From positions 1-64,000 of the forward strand of contig NZ_JACXXG010000011.1 of assembly GCF_014764705.1 (NCBI RefSeq): DNA of 64,000 bases. Direction: 5' to 3'. Source of the stretch: Stutzerimonas kunmingensis. GTDB lineage: Bacteria > Pseudomonadota > Gammaproteobacteria > Pseudomonadales > Pseudomonadaceae. The notes under the pieces were generated by a model. That model was not told the origin of the DNA. It did not search any database and saw only the letters and a list, made by a program, of their open reading frames with translations. Positions 1-9,191 of the stretch are shown here, in pieces. The position numbers and the translations under genes are program-made. Position 1 is the first letter of the stretch. The number at the start of each line of letters is the position of its first letter.

Positions 1-85
1 TATAACTGAACAGCTCGTTTTGTTTGAGGTCGAGTCCACGCATCGGCTTGGGCTGGCTTCGGCAGAAGAGGATGGCCGCCATTTT

Positions 86-114
86 GCCAGAGCCACGCGG
101 GCTCTGGCTTTTTT
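86..114 (+). terminator. Rho-independent terminator of an upstream + strand gene
   Basis: A 9-bp stem (GCCAGAGCC at 86-94 and its complement at 100-108) with a 5-nt loop is followed by six T on the + strand. The minus strand has no T tail, so it serves a gene entering from the left whose body lies outside the window. Possible end codons of that gene are TAA at 3-5 or TGA at 7-9. The T tail touches the stop codon of the truncated ligase on the other strand. Confidence 0.75.
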
Positions 115-575
115 CAACGGCCTGCTAGGCCAGAACTCGGTTGCGCGGCCAGTTCAATGAAATGGCGGATATTGCCCAGACGTGGCCGCAGCCGGGCGAC
201 GCACTCGGCAAAGCTGCTGTCGAACAGCAGCACCTGACTGCCGGCGTGGTTGATGGTGTAGACGATCTGTTCGTCCGACAGCCGCGGGTTGGCCGTGTGC
301 AGCACGGCGCCGATGCCGGGCACGGCGAAGAACAGCTCGTAGTGACGGTGAGTATTCCAGGCCAGCGACGACACGCAATCTCCGGGGCCGATGCCGAGCT
401 TGCCCAGCATGCTGGCGGCCTGCGCCGAACGGGCGGCGAGCCCGGCATAGTCATAACGCCAGAGGGGTTCGTCGACCAGCCGCGAGACGATTTCGCGATC
501 ACCGTGAGCACGGGCGGCGTGGGTGACGATGCTGCTGATCAACAGGGGGGCGTTCTGCATCAATCCTGGTTGCAT
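114..575 (-). pseudogene. Truncated AMP-forming acyl-CoA ligase (N-terminal fragment)
   Basis: About 153 residues from the ATG at 573-575, which has a purine-rich ribosome site (AGGTAGGAAAC); a longer reading to 653 lacks similar support. The sequence matches the start of the acyl-CoA synthetase (ANL) family: an early stretch on decarboxylase-like substrates, the GIGPGDCVSSLAWNTHRHYE region and the ANPRLSDEQIVYTINHA region. Full-length family members have about 540 residues. The AMP-binding P-loop, adenylate-forming core and C-terminal lid are absent, so it cannot be a working ligase. Likeness to the family stops near residue 140, and a short unrelated tail runs into a terminator belonging to the opposite strand. 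It is the last gene of a degradation cluster, where an intact ligase would be expected. An intact copy may exist elsewhere. Confidence 0.8.
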
Positions 576-695
576 GTTTCCTACCTCTATCTTGTTTTTA
601 TTGTGCAAGTGCCGGTCGAGGAAACGGCGTTCTACCGGCACCACTGAAATCACGTATCGATGCGCCTTGGGGCACGCAGGCGCAGCTGGTTCAGC

Positions 696-1835
696 TCAGG
701 CCGGCCCTCCGAGGTTGCGCGCGATGACCAGGCGCTGAATATCGCTGGTGCCTTCGTAGATCTGGCAGACCCGCACGTCGCGGTAGATGCGCTCCACCGG
801 GAAGTCGGACAGGTAGCCGTAGCCACCCAGGGTCTGTATCGCTGCCGAGCAGACCTTCTCCGCCATCTCCGAGGCGAACAGCTTGGCCATCGACGCCTCC
901 ACCAATGCCGGCCGTCCGGCTTCGCGCAACGCAGCGGCGTGATGCACCATCTGCCGCGCCACGGCGATCTGGGTGGCCATGTCGGCCAGGCGGAACGCCA
1001 CCGCCTGATGCTCGATGATCGGCTTGCCGAAGGTTTCCCGGTCGCGGGCGTAATCACGCGCCGCCTCGAACGCCGCGCGCGCCATGCCGACCGCCTGGGC
1101 GGCGATGCCGATGCGTCCGCCTTCGAGATTGGCCAGGGCAATGCGATAACCCTCACCCTCCTCGCCCAACCGGTTGGCCACCGGCACGCGCAGGTCCTCG
1201 AAGGCGATCTGGCAAGTATCCGACGCGTGCTGGCCGAGCTTGTCCTCCACCCGCACCACCTGATAACCCGGGCTGTCGGTCGGCACGATAAAGGCACTGA
1301 TACCGCGCTTGCCGGCGTCCGGATCGGTCACCGCGAAGACGATCACCGTGCCGGCATGCTTACCGGAGGTGATGAACTGCTTGGCGCCGTTGAGCACGTA
1401 ATGATCGCCGTCGCGACGGGCGCGGGTGCGCGGGCTGCTGGCGTCGGAGCCCGCTTGCGGCTCGGTCAGCGCAAAGGCGCCGATCTGCTCACCACGGGCC
1501 AACGGAGTAAGGAAGTCACTCTTCTGCTGGTCATTGCCGAAACGCAGGATGGGCACGCAGCCCACCGAGTTGTGCACGCTCATGATGGTCGAGCAGGCGC
1601 CGTCACCGGCGGCGATCTCTTCCAGCGCCATGGCATAGGCCAGATAGCCGGTGTCGCTGCCGCCCCACTGCTCCGGCACCAGCATGCCGAAGAAGCCGAG
1701 CGCGGCCATTTCGCCAATTGCTTCGGCGGGATAGCGATGCTCGCGACTCCACTGTTCGGCAAAAGGCTTCAGCCGCTCCTGGGCAAACTGGCGGGCCATC
1801 TCGGCGATCGCGTTTTGATCTTCATTGGGCAGCAT
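696..1835 (-). CDS. Acyl-CoA dehydrogenase
   Basis: 379 residues, the normal length for the short/medium-chain acyl-CoA dehydrogenase family: FAD flavoproteins that oxidise acyl-CoA to trans-2-enoyl-CoA and pass electrons to ETF. Visible are the N-terminal helical domain, the [14 protein letters not shown]/substrate loop near residue 125, and the C-terminal [10 protein letters not shown] motif, whose Glu361 is the expected catalytic base. It lies 10 bp downstream of the thiolase gene and so shares its operon. With the thiolase and SDR it gives three of the four beta-oxidation activities; no enoyl-CoA hydratase is present here. Substrate chain length or branching cannot be read. The order resembles the PA2551-PA2556 region of P. 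aeruginosa (from memory). Confidence 0.93.
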   Translation of the reverse strand: MLPNEDQNAIAEMARQFAQERLKPFAEQWSREHRYPAEAIGEMAALGFFGMLVPEQWGGSDTGYLAYAMALEEIAAGDGACSTIMSVHNSVGCVPILRFGNDQQKSDFLTPLARGEQIGAFALTEPQAGSDASSPRTRARRDGDHYVLNGAKQFITSGKHAGTVIVFAVTDPDAGKRGISAFIVPTDSPGYQVVRVEDKLGQHASDTCQIAFEDLRVPVANRLGEEGEGYRIALANLEGGRIGIAAQAVGMARAAFEAARDYARDRETFGKPIIEHQAVAFRLADMATQIAVARQMVHHAAALREAGRPALVEASMAKLFASEMAEKVCSAAIQTLGGYGYLSDFPVERIYRDVRVCQIYEGTSDIQRLVIARNLGGPA

Positions 1836-1845
1836 GGGTGCCTCC

Positions 1846-3030
1846 TCAGATCAGTTCGACGGCCATGGCGGTGGCTTCGCCGCCGCCGATGCAGATCGCC
1901 GCTACGCCACGGCGCAGACCACGTGCACGAAGGGCCGAAAGCAGCGTCACCAGGATCCGCGCGCCCGAAGCACCGATGGGATGGCCGAGCGCGCAGGCAC
2001 CGCCGTTGACGTTGACCTTGGCGTGGTCCAGCCCCAACTCGCGCATGCTGGCCATGGCGACCACCGCGAAGGCTTCGTTGATCTCGAACAGATCCACGTC
2101 TCCGGTGGACCAACCGGTGCGCTCCATCAGCTTGCGGATCGCCCCGATCGGCGCGTTGGTGAACAGGTTCGGCGCATCGGCGTAGGCCGCGTGGCCGTGG
2201 ATCACCGCCTGTGGCTGCAGGCCCCAGCGCTCGGCTTCGGAACGGCGCATCAACAGCAGCGCGGCGGCGCCATCGGAAATCGAGCTGGAGTTGGCCGCAG
2301 TCACCGTGCCGCCCTCGCGGAACGCCGGCTTCAGGCTGGGAATCTTTTCCGGCATCGCCTTGGGCGGCTGCTCGTCATCGCGGATCTGCCGCTGCTGTTT
2401 GCCCTGAGTGACGTCCAGCGCGACGATCTCATCGGCAAAGTGCCCTTCGGCGATTGCCGCCTGGGCCCGTCGCAGCGATTCCAGCGCGAACGCATCCTGC
2501 TCCTCACGGGTGAAGCCGAAGGCGTCGGCGCACTCCTCGGCAAAGGTGCCCATCAGGCGGCCCTTGTCGTAGGCGTCTTCCAGACCATCGAGAAACATGT
2601 GGTCGAGCACCCGGCCATGCCCCATGCGATAGCCGCCACGGGCGCGGTCGAGCAGGTAAGGCGCGTTGGACATGCTTTCCATCCCGCCGGCGACGACGAT
2701 ATCGGCACTCCCGGCGAGCAGCTGGTCGTGGGCCATGATCACCGTCTGCATGCCCGAGCCGCACATCTTGTTGACCGTGGTGCAGGTGGTGGCGCGGGTC
2801 AGCCCGGCGCTCAATGCCGCCTGGCGCGCCGGTGCCTGGCCCTGGCCGGCAGGCAGCACGCAGCCCATCAGCACATCCTGCACGTTCTCGGCCGGCAGGC
2901 CGCTGCGTTCCACGGTGGCACGGATGGCGGCAGCACCGAGCTGCCAGGCGGTCATCCCCTGCAGGTCGCCCTGAAAACCGCCCATGGGCGTGCGCGCACT
3001 GCTGACGATTACGATCGGATCATCTTTCAT
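1846..3030 (-). CDS. Acetyl-CoA C-acyltransferase (thiolase)
   Basis: 394 residues, a full-length thiolase. It carries the acyl-binding Cys90 in NKMCGSG, the GHPIGASG motif with His350, and Cys380 in CIGGGEA, the complete catalytic triad. It cleaves 3-ketoacyl-CoA with CoA to acetyl-CoA (or propionyl-CoA) and a shortened acyl-CoA, or runs in reverse as a biosynthetic thiolase. Gaps of 11 bp to the SDR gene and 10 bp to the acyl-CoA dehydrogenase gene indicate one transcript. This neighbourhood favours a degradative role. The exact substrate is unknown, so no gene symbol is given. Confidence 0.93.
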   Translation of the reverse strand: MKDDPIVIVSSARTPMGGFQGDLQGMTAWQLGAAAIRATVERSGLPAENVQDVLMGCVLPAGQGQAPARQAALSAGLTRATTCTTVNKMCGSGMQTVIMAHDQLLAGSADIVVAGGMESMSNAPYLLDRARGGYRMGHGRVLDHMFLDGLEDAYDKGRLMGTFAEECADAFGFTREEQDAFALESLRRAQAAIAEGHFADEIVALDVTQGKQQRQIRDDEQPPKAMPEKIPSLKPAFREGGTVTAANSSSISDGAAALLLMRRSEAERWGLQPQAVIHGHAAYADAPNLFTNAPIGAIRKLMERTGWSTGDVDLFEINEAFAVVAMASMRELGLDHAKVNVNGGACALGHPIGASGARILVTLLSALRARGLRRGVAAICIGGGEATAMAVELI

Positions 3031-3041
3031 CTCTGCTTCCT

Positions 3042-3809
3042 TTACTTGGCGGCCATGCGCAAGGCGCCGTCGAGGCGAATCACCTCACCGTTGAGCATGC
3101 TGTTCTCGAAGATGTGCCGCACCAGCGCGGCGTATTCGGCCGGATGGCCCAGGCGTGGTGGGAACGGCACGCCGGCGGCCAGCGAGTCACGGATTTCCTG
3201 GGTCATGCCGGCCATCATCGGTGTCTCGAACACACCGGGGGCGATGGTCATCACGCGAATGCCGAAGCGCGCCAGCTCGCGCGCGGCCGGCAGGGTCATG
3301 CTGACCACACCGCCTTTGGACGCAGCATAGGCGGCCTGGCCGATCTGCCCGTCAAAGGCGGCAATCGATGCGGTATTGATGATCGCGCCGCGCTCGCCAT
3401 CAGCGTCTGGCGCGTTCTCCGCCATCGCCTCGGCGGCCAGCCGCAGCATGTTGAAGCTGCCGATCAGGTTGATGCCGACGATGCGGCTGAAAGCGTCGAG
3501 GCTGTGCGGACCATTGCGTCCGAGCACTTTTTCGCCACCGGCGACGCCAGCGCAATTGACCAGCCCGTGCAGCCCGCCGAAATGTTCGCGCGCGGTGGCG
3601 ACGGCATGGCGCGCGGCCTGTTCATCACGAATGTCGGCGGCGACGCCGAGGGCGCTAGGCCCGAGCGCCTGTGCCGTGGCGTTGGCCGCGGCTTCGTCCA
3701 GATCGGCGAGCACGACCTTGCCGCCCGCCTCGACCAGCGCCTGCGCCGCGGCAGCGCCAAGGCCGGAGGCGCCGCCAGTAATGAGGAATACCTTGTCGCG
3801 AATCTGCAT
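3042..3809 (-). CDS. Short-chain dehydrogenase, 3-hydroxyacyl-CoA dehydrogenase type II-like
   Basis: 255 residues with a classical SDR layout: TGGASGLG dinucleotide-binding motif at 11-18, Asp36 at the end of strand 2 (favouring NAD), NCAG at 85-88, and the catalytic tetrad Asn114, Ser148, Tyr161, Lys165 (YAASK). The spacing and the C-terminal segment resemble HSD17B10-type 3-hydroxyacyl-CoA dehydrogenases. In this operon it would oxidise 3-hydroxyacyl-CoA to the 3-keto form used by the neighbouring thiolase. It is the promoter-proximal gene of the cluster, 185 bp downstream of the AraC-type regulator. The role is inferred from context; other hydroxy substrates are possible. Confidence 0.88.
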   Translation of the reverse strand: MQIRDKVFLITGGASGLGAAAAQALVEAGGKVVLADLDEAAANATAQALGPSALGVAADIRDEQAARHAVATAREHFGGLHGLVNCAGVAGGEKVLGRNGPHSLDAFSRIVGINLIGSFNMLRLAAEAMAENAPDADGERGAIINTASIAAFDGQIGQAAYAASKGGVVSMTLPAARELARFGIRVMTIAPGVFETPMMAGMTQEIRDSLAAGVPFPPRLGHPAEYAALVRHIFENSMLNGEVIRLDGALRMAAK

Positions 3810-3910
3810 GGCTGTCTCCCGTGCTTGTTGTTATTCGGTGCGAAGCCGGGGTTATCTTTGGACAGCGACACGGGTGCGGCAATGGTCGATGTTCTCAACC
3901 TGCCTGACCG

Positions 3911-3928
3911 TTTTGGCCAATGGCAAAA
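3911..3928. promoter_or_regulatory. Near-palindrome in the regulator-SDR gap, possible operator
   Basis: The 185-bp gap between the AraC-type regulator and the SDR gene contains an imperfect palindrome, TTTTGGCC then AAT then GGCAAAA. It lies where the promoter of the degradation operon should be. No convincing -35/-10 pair was found. That the neighbouring regulator binds here is only a guess. Confidence 0.25.
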
Positions 3929-3994
3929 GGCAATCATCCCGCTATCGCTAAAGGCGTGAGGACAGCTGGAGGCCTCAGGCCCAACAACGCGCTA

Positions 3995-5062
3995 TCAGGC
4001 GCGCGCCGGCGCCAGAATCAGGTTGCGGTAGTGCCCGGGATTGATACCTGTCCACTTGCGGAACGCCTTGTAGAACGAACTGACATCGGCAAACCCCAGC
4101 CGCTCGGCGATTTCGCCATAGCTGATGGCGGCGTCGGCCAGCCATTCGGTGGCCATTTCCTGGCGCAAGCCGTCCTTGATGGCCTGATAAGGCTGCCCCG
4201 CCTCCGCCAGCCGGCGACGCAGGGTCGAGGCCGAGATGCACAGGGTCTGTGCCAGCGTCTCGCTGTCTGGCCAGCGTTCGGCAGGCAGGCTGCGCAGGTG
4301 CTGTTTGATGCGACTGGCCAGGCTGGAGTGGTCGCGATAACGCACCAGGATGTTGGCTGGCGCTTCGGCGAGAAAGGCCTGCAATTCTGCTTCGCTACGA
4401 CGGATCGGCAGATCGAGCACTTCGGCAGCGAAAATAATCCGCGTCGACGGCCGGCCGAAACGCAGGTTGTCGGAGAACATCACCCGGTAATCATCCGTGT
4501 AGTCCGGTTCGGCACAACGCAACTCGACCGCCAGCAGCGGGATACGCCGCCCCACCAGCCAGCAGGCCAGGCCGTGCAGGAGCATCCAGAAGGTGAAGTA
4601 GCAAAAGGCTCGCGCCGGCTCGGGGTTGCGTTCGCGCAGCACCACTTCAGCCAGGCTCTGGCTGCGGATCAGCTTGCCACGCAGGTTCTCCAGGCCCAGC
4701 CCGAGAAAGCTCAGTGCGTGAACCAGCGCCTTCTCCAGTGTCGGCTGCTGGATGCAGCTGCGGCTGAGAAAGACGAAGCTGCCCCAGCGCAGCCGGCGCG
4801 GGTCCATGCCGAAGAATTCGTCATCGAAGCGCCGCGCCAGGCGCAGCCAGAGTTGCGAGTAGTCGCGCACGTCCATGCGGCCGTCGGGATCTTGCAGGCA
4901 GGCGGGGTCGAGGCCGATCTCATCCAGCAGCTGCCCGGTGGATAGCCCGGGCTGCACAAAACCCAGCAGCGCCTCGGCTACCAGGCGGACGCTGATGCTG
5001 TCCCGGCGGGCTATCGCCGAGGCGGCTGCCTCGTCTGCTGTCGTTTGCGCCTCGCTGGTCAT
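3995..5062 (-). CDS. AraC-family transcriptional regulator
   Basis: 355 residues from the ATG at 5062. A longer in-frame reading to 5218 would run into the next gene and is rejected. The N-terminal two thirds resemble the arabinose-binding-like domain of the OruR/ArgR-type AraC subgroup. The C-terminal hundred residues hold two helix-turn-helix motifs: the first around SETLAQTLCISASTLRRRLAE, the second around SYGEIAERLGFADVSSFYKAFRKWTG, a canonical AraC signature. It lies upstream of and in the same direction as the SDR-thiolase-dehydrogenase-ligase cluster and is probably its activator, responding to an acyl-CoA or parent acid. The effector cannot be seen from sequence. Confidence 0.9.
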   Translation of the reverse strand: MTSEAQTTADEAAASAIARRDSISVRLVAEALLGFVQPGLSTGQLLDEIGLDPACLQDPDGRMDVRDYSQLWLRLARRFDDEFFGMDPRRLRWGSFVFLSRSCIQQPTLEKALVHALSFLGLGLENLRGKLIRSQSLAEVVLRERNPEPARAFCYFTFWMLLHGLACWLVGRRIPLLAVELRCAEPDYTDDYRVMFSDNLRFGRPSTRIIFAAEVLDLPIRRSEAELQAFLAEAPANILVRYRDHSSLASRIKQHLRSLPAERWPDSETLAQTLCISASTLRRRLAEAGQPYQAIKDGLRQEMATEWLADAAISYGEIAERLGFADVSSFYKAFRKWTGINPGHYRNLILAPARA

Positions 5063-5136
5063 GCGGCTCGGTTTCCTGCCCTGTAGTCGTTGGCCGCCAT
5101 GATCGGCCAGGCACGGTCGCGCTGTCAGCCCTTGCG

Positions 5137-5574
5137 TCACATCCAGCCCAGGGTCAACCCCATCACCATGAGGTAGCGCGCGGTCTTCGCCAACGTGACG
5201 ATCAGCAGAAAGCTCCATAGCGGCTCACGCATCACGCCGGCGACCAGGGTCAGCGGATCACCAATGATCGGCACCCAGCTGAGCAGCAAGGTCCAGCGAC
5301 CGTAGCGATGGTAGCTGTGCTGCGCCTTCGTCAGTTGCCGCTCGTTGACCGGAAACCAGCGCTTGTGGCGAAAATGCTCGACGTAACGCCCGAGCAGCCA
5401 GTTCACAACCGAGCCCAGCACATTGCCGAGGCTGGCCACGGCGACCAGGGCCCAGACCGTGTAGCGTTCGGAAAGAAGGAGGCCGGCGAGCACCGCCTCG
5501 GATTGCATCGGTAGCAGCGTGGCAGCCCCGAAGGCTGCGAGAAAAAGGCCGAGATAGCCGGAAAACGCGAACAT
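5137..5574 (-). CDS. YqaA family (DedA/SNARE-associated-like) membrane protein
   Basis: 145 residues from the ATG at 5574; an ATG seven codons earlier (5595) is also possible. There are about four hydrophobic segments. The LLPMQSEAVLAGLL stretch near the N-terminus and the WVPIIGDPLTLVAGVMR motif match the conserved re-entrant regions of YqaA proteins (E. coli YqaA has about 142 residues), distant relatives of DedA transporters. DedA proteins take part in lipid-carrier recycling and membrane homeostasis; the function of YqaA itself is not established. It is read in the same direction as the downstream AraC gene, 74 bp away. Confidence 0.8.
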   Translation of the reverse strand: MFAFSGYLGLFLAAFGAATLLPMQSEAVLAGLLLSERYTVWALVAVASLGNVLGSVVNWLLGRYVEHFRHKRWFPVNERQLTKAQHSYHRYGRWTLLLSWVPIIGDPLTLVAGVMREPLWSFLLIVTLAKTARYLMVMGLTLGWM

Positions 5575-5643
5575 CAACCGCCCCGTGAGCAGCATCCTGA
5601 CTGGTGCGGCAGTATGCTCGAAACGATCCGCCCACGCCTGCGC

Positions 5644-6099
5644 TTACATCTCGTGAATACGGCTGACCTGCCGCGCCAGGCGCATGGTTTCGTGTTCCTC
5701 GAGGCGCAACAGGTCTTCGGCCAAGTTGCGCGCGCCGTCGATCTCGGCACGCCGCGCCAGTGATCGGTACAGATCGATGAACTGATTGTGGATGGTGAAG
5801 ATGTCCAGCGAGATCTCCTCCACGGTCATGGTGTCGTAGGCCTTGCACGCCTGGTTGCGCAGCACCGGGTTGCGCGTCAGGTAGTCGTAGATCCAGGTGT
5901 GCAGCGCTTTCGGGTCCGCATGCTTCTCGATCTTGTCGACCGTCTCGGCCAGCGCGCGCTCGTGGTCGGCTATGTATACGAGCAGCCATTTGGCGCGGGT
6001 CTCGTCATGCTTGTCGGAACAGCGCGCCATGCATCGCGCCAGCATGGCGTGGGTGTCGCGTGTCCAGTCGACCAGGTCTTCGAATCGCTCGATCTTCAT
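5644..6099 (-). CDS. Uncharacterised all-helical protein with ExxH-like motifs
   Basis: 151 residues from the ATG at 6099, chosen for its GGAG site 8 nt upstream; a start at 6144 is weaker. I do not recognise the family. The sequence is strongly helical and charged with no signal peptide or membrane segment. It has spaced Glu/His clusters: DKHDETR early, IADHERALAE in the first third, IHNQFIDLY centrally and LRLEEHETMRLARQ near the end. This resembles ferritin- or hemerythrin-like four-helix bundles that place metal ligands on helices, but the match is by eye only. It stands between the YqaA gene (69 bp apart) and a thioesterase gene, all on the minus strand, without an obvious functional link. 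Confidence 0.75.
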   Translation of the reverse strand: MKIERFEDLVDWTRDTHAMLARCMARCSDKHDETRAKWLLVYIADHERALAETVDKIEKHADPKALHTWIYDYLTRNPVLRNQACKAYDTMTVEEISLDIFTIHNQFIDLYRSLARRAEIDGARNLAEDLLRLEEHETMRLARQVSRIHEM

Positions 6100-6274
6100 C
6101 GCCAAATCTCCGCTGGGTGGCAGCCACAGATACCGCGTCGACATGCCTGCCGACGCACGAGTCCGTCATTTCCCGCGCACGTTTGCATTACTCAGGTTAA
6201 AGACTAGCTCACCCGCAGGCCCATACCGCGCGGCGGCCTGTCGCGCTGCACGATGCTGCGCAGCGCGGTGAGGC

Positions 6275-7072
6275 TCAGCCGAACACAGTGACGGTCTGAC
6301 GGCTCAGCGCGACCAATTCTCCGGTTGGTGTCCACAACGCCGCGGCGCAGTGGCCGTAGCCGTCACGGGCATGCTCGATAACGGCGCGGTACATGCACCA
6401 GTCGTGGCTGTCGAGTTCAGGCAACGGCTGGATGAATTCGATGGTCCAGGTCAGTGAACTGCCGGGCGCGAAGCTCTTCAGATGCGGCAACACGGCAGGC
6501 GGCCAGGCATCGACCAGCGCCAGCAGGTGCGCTTCAGTCATCGGCTCGCGGGGTACATCACCACGCTGGCGCACCCAGCCGCCCATTTCGCGGGACGCGT
6601 TGCCGGAAAATGGCAGCCCGCCGATGCCCCAGCGCATGGCCAGGTAGCGGGTAAATTCCGGCGTTACGCCTGCTACGTAAGGCAGTTCCTGGCAGGCTTC
6701 GACCGGTGGCATGGCCGGCGCCGGCTCGGCCGCGACATCCACGACGGAACTGCGCGCTGCGCCGAAGCTGCCCTGGACTATGGTGACCACCTGCCCGTCC
6801 TGCATCACGCGGCCTAGCATCTGGCTCACGGCCTTGCCTTCTCGCAGTACCTCGGCCTCGAAGCTCGCCGGCGTGTCCAGCGCCAGCGGCCCGACGAAGG
6901 TGATCGCCAGCGAACGCAGCGGTCTGCCGTCGGGCACCTTGGCGCGCATGCTTTCGAAGACCAGCGCGGCGACCAGACCGCCGAAACCGGCACGCCCCTG
7001 TCCCCAGCTGGCCGGTACCACCACACTGCCGGGGTTGTCACGCACCGCCTGCAACAGCTCGCAAAGCTCCAT
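6275..7072 (-). CDS. Thioesterase family protein (double hotdog, TesB-like)
   Basis: 265 residues from the ATG at 7072, which has GAGGT five bases upstream; an in-frame GTG two codons earlier is less likely. The N-terminal half has the WGQGRAGFGGLVAALVFESM pattern of the first hotdog helix in acyl-CoA thioesterase II-like proteins, then PLRSLAITFVGPL. The C-terminal half repeats the fold (TWTIEFIQPLP, DGYGHCAAALWTPTGELVALSRQ). Such proteins hydrolyse acyl-CoA to free acid and CoA. It is a single gene: 175 bp separates it from the next gene downstream and 118 bp from tgpA. The substrate is unknown. Confidence 0.82.
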   Translation of the reverse strand: MELCELLQAVRDNPGSVVVPASWGQGRAGFGGLVAALVFESMRAKVPDGRPLRSLAITFVGPLALDTPASFEAEVLREGKAVSQMLGRVMQDGQVVTIVQGSFGAARSSVVDVAAEPAPAMPPVEACQELPYVAGVTPEFTRYLAMRWGIGGLPFSGNASREMGGWVRQRGDVPREPMTEAHLLALVDAWPPAVLPHLKSFAPGSSLTWTIEFIQPLPELDSHDWCMYRAVIEHARDGYGHCAAALWTPTGELVALSRQTVTVFG

Positions 7073-7190
7073 ATCCACCTCGTTATCGTTCGTTATGCGA
7101 GCGATGTTAAAGGGGCGCCGGTGAGGGTGCGAGCCTGCCTGGCAGAAGCGGCCGCATGAAATGCCGAATCATCCATGCCGGCAATGGACG

Positions 7191-9191
7191 TCAGCCACGT
7201 TGTGCCGGCGCAGCGGGACGCCAGGGCAGCGCCCGGCGCAGCTGGCTCAAGGCGCGTGACAGGTCGTCAGTCGCATCAGTTTGCTGGGCGTAGCGCTGCG
7301 CCTCGTAGAGGCTGACGAACGCAAGAATGGCCGGCGCCTGTTCGGGCAGCATCGCTGCGGCGCGCTGGGCAAAACTACGGGCGCCCTCGCCTTTGTGGCG
7401 GCGCGCGCCATGACGTGCCAGAAGTCGTTCGAAGCGCCGGAACAGGCGCTGATGAACGTCCGTTTCGCGCCGCCAAGGCTTGAACAGCAGCAGCACGAGC
7501 ACGCCGGTCAGCACACCCAGCAGCGCCACCAGGCCAAGACCGAGCGTCTGCCCGTCCAGCTTGCCGAACCAGCGTTGCAGCATCTGCGACTGCTGCTCGT
7601 CCTGATAGCTGAGTACCCAGCGCTGCCAGCCGTAATTGAGGCTGTCCCAGCGCAGGCGCAGCGCGTTCATCCAGCCGATGTCACGGTAGCGCAGCAGTGA
7701 CATCGGTTCGTCGGCGAGAAAGCTCTGCTCACGGGCCAGCGCCTGCTCCAGGCCCTGCTCCACCCGCTCGGGCGCGACCTGGAAGGTCGGGTCGACACTG
7801 ACCCAACCGCGCTCAGCGACCCAGTATTCGACCCAGGCGTGGGCGTCGAACTGGTGAACGGAGAGATAATTGCCCGCCGGGTTGACCTCACCGCCCTGAT
7901 AGCCCGCCACCACCCGGGCCGGAATGCCCGCTGCGCGCAGCACGAAAGTCATGGCGCCGGCGTAGTGTGCGCAGAAACCGCTGCGCGTCTCGAACAGGAA
8001 GTCATCGACGATATCGTTCCCCACCGGCGGCGGCTCCAGGGTGTAGTGATAGGGCTGGCTGTTGAAGTGCTTCAACAGCGCATCCACCATCGCCTGCGGC
8101 TCCTGCGCAGAGCGCCGTAGCTCGGTCGCCCAGGCGCGAGCGCGTGGATTGCCCTGCTCCGGCAGCTGCAATGCACGGCCGAGGCTCGCCGGTGCGCTGG
8201 TCGCTTCGCGACGCGCGTCCAGCCATGAGGTCGCCTGATACATCAGCGGCTTGTTCACCGGCTGGCGGCGCTGGAGATGAAAATCTGCCATCAGCTGCGC
8301 CTCGCCGCTCGCGACCTGCGGCACATCCAGCGCGAACAGCCAGGGCTGACCGCTGGGCTGCATGACGATGCTGTAACTGAGCGGCTCACCAGCCGCCTGC
8401 CACTCCGGCGCCTGGGGAAGCTGCGAGGCGTAGGACTGCGACCAGCGACGACCGTCGAAGCGTTCGAAGGTCACCGCGCGCCAGTAGAGCTGGTCGCGGG
8501 GCGGAATGTCGCCGTCGAAGGTGACGCGAAAGGCCAGCTCCGCCGAACGGCCAAGACGGGCGATATCGCCGGGCGCCATGTGATCGGCCAGGCCGGTTGT
8601 GCCGCGGTCGCCGGCCTGCGGCAACGACCACAGCGGCGGCAGGCGGGGGAAGAACAGGAACAGCACCAGCATCAGCGGAATCGCCTGCAACAGCAGCGAA
8701 CCGGCCAGGCGTACCGTCGGCCATGGTCGGGTGACCAGGCTACTCTGCTGCAGCCCGATCATCGCGGCCAGCAATGCGGTGACGGGCAGCAGGCTATACA
8801 GTCCGGCGATCAGGCTGTCCTCGAACAGGTAGCTGGTCACCACCGCGAAGAAGCCGAGGAAGATCAGTACCAGTGCATCGCGACGGGTGCTCATCTCCAC
8901 GAGCTTGAGAATGAACGCAGCGATCAGCAGCACCACGCCGGCTTCCAGGCCGACCAGGCTGCCGCGCGAGAAATACACGCCGAAGCCGGCGCCAATCATC
9001 AGCAGCGCCTTGAGCCAGCTGCGCGGATAACGCGCACGCATGCGGAATATCTGGATCCGCCAGCTGGCGCAGCCCAACCACAGGCCGATGATCCATAGCG
9101 GCAGATGAGTGAGGTGCGGCAGGATCACCAGCACCTGCGCCACCAGCAGCCAGATCAGGCTGTTGCGCGGAATTCCCGGCTTCGCGCTCAC
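7191..9191 (-). CDS. tgpA: Transglutaminase-like inner-membrane protein TgpA
   Basis: 666 residues, the size of P. aeruginosa TgpA (668). It starts with GTG that overlaps the stop of the DUF58 gene. The N-terminal third (to about 180) is a block of five or so membrane segments. A periplasmic region follows with a transglutaminase-core domain whose triad is Cys407 (RSGFCAHYAG), His451 (FDAHAWVEY) and Asp467 (SVDPTF). One more membrane helix lies near 555-575, then a DUF4129-like cytoplasmic tail. In P. aeruginosa the protein is reported as essential for growth and tied to the cell envelope; its substrate is not established. The moxR-DUF58-tgpA order is a conserved operon. Confidence 0.93.
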   Translation of the reverse strand: MSAKPGIPRNSLIWLLVAQVLVILPHLTHLPLWIIGLWLGCASWRIQIFRMRARYPRSWLKALLMIGAGFGVYFSRGSLVGLEAGVVLLIAAFILKLVEMSTRRDALVLIFLGFFAVVTSYLFEDSLIAGLYSLLPVTALLAAMIGLQQSSLVTRPWPTVRLAGSLLLQAIPLMLVLFLFFPRLPPLWSLPQAGDRGTTGLADHMAPGDIARLGRSAELAFRVTFDGDIPPRDQLYWRAVTFERFDGRRWSQSYASQLPQAPEWQAAGEPLSYSIVMQPSGQPWLFALDVPQVASGEAQLMADFHLQRRQPVNKPLMYQATSWLDARREATSAPASLGRALQLPEQGNPRARAWATELRRSAQEPQAMVDALLKHFNSQPYHYTLEPPPVGNDIVDDFLFETRSGFCAHYAGAMTFVLRAAGIPARVVAGYQGGEVNPAGNYLSVHQFDAHAWVEYWVAERGWVSVDPTFQVAPERVEQGLEQALAREQSFLADEPMSLLRYRDIGWMNALRLRWDSLNYGWQRWVLSYQDEQQSQMLQRWFGKLDGQTLGLGLVALLGVLTGVLVLLLFKPWRRETDVHQRLFRRFERLLARHGARRHKGEGARSFAQRAAAMLPEQAPAILAFVSLYEAQRYAQQTDATDDLSRALSQLRRALPWRPAAPAQRG

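Noticed and set aside
2..160. Open frame at the left edge on the + strand
   Set aside because: It runs through a strong terminator, so it is unlikely to be coding; a gene ending at 3-9 is more plausible.
3042..5218. Longer in-frame starts for the AraC gene (5218) and for other genes
   Set aside because: The extension overlaps the YqaA coding sequence and lacks ribosome sites; shorter ATG starts match family lengths.
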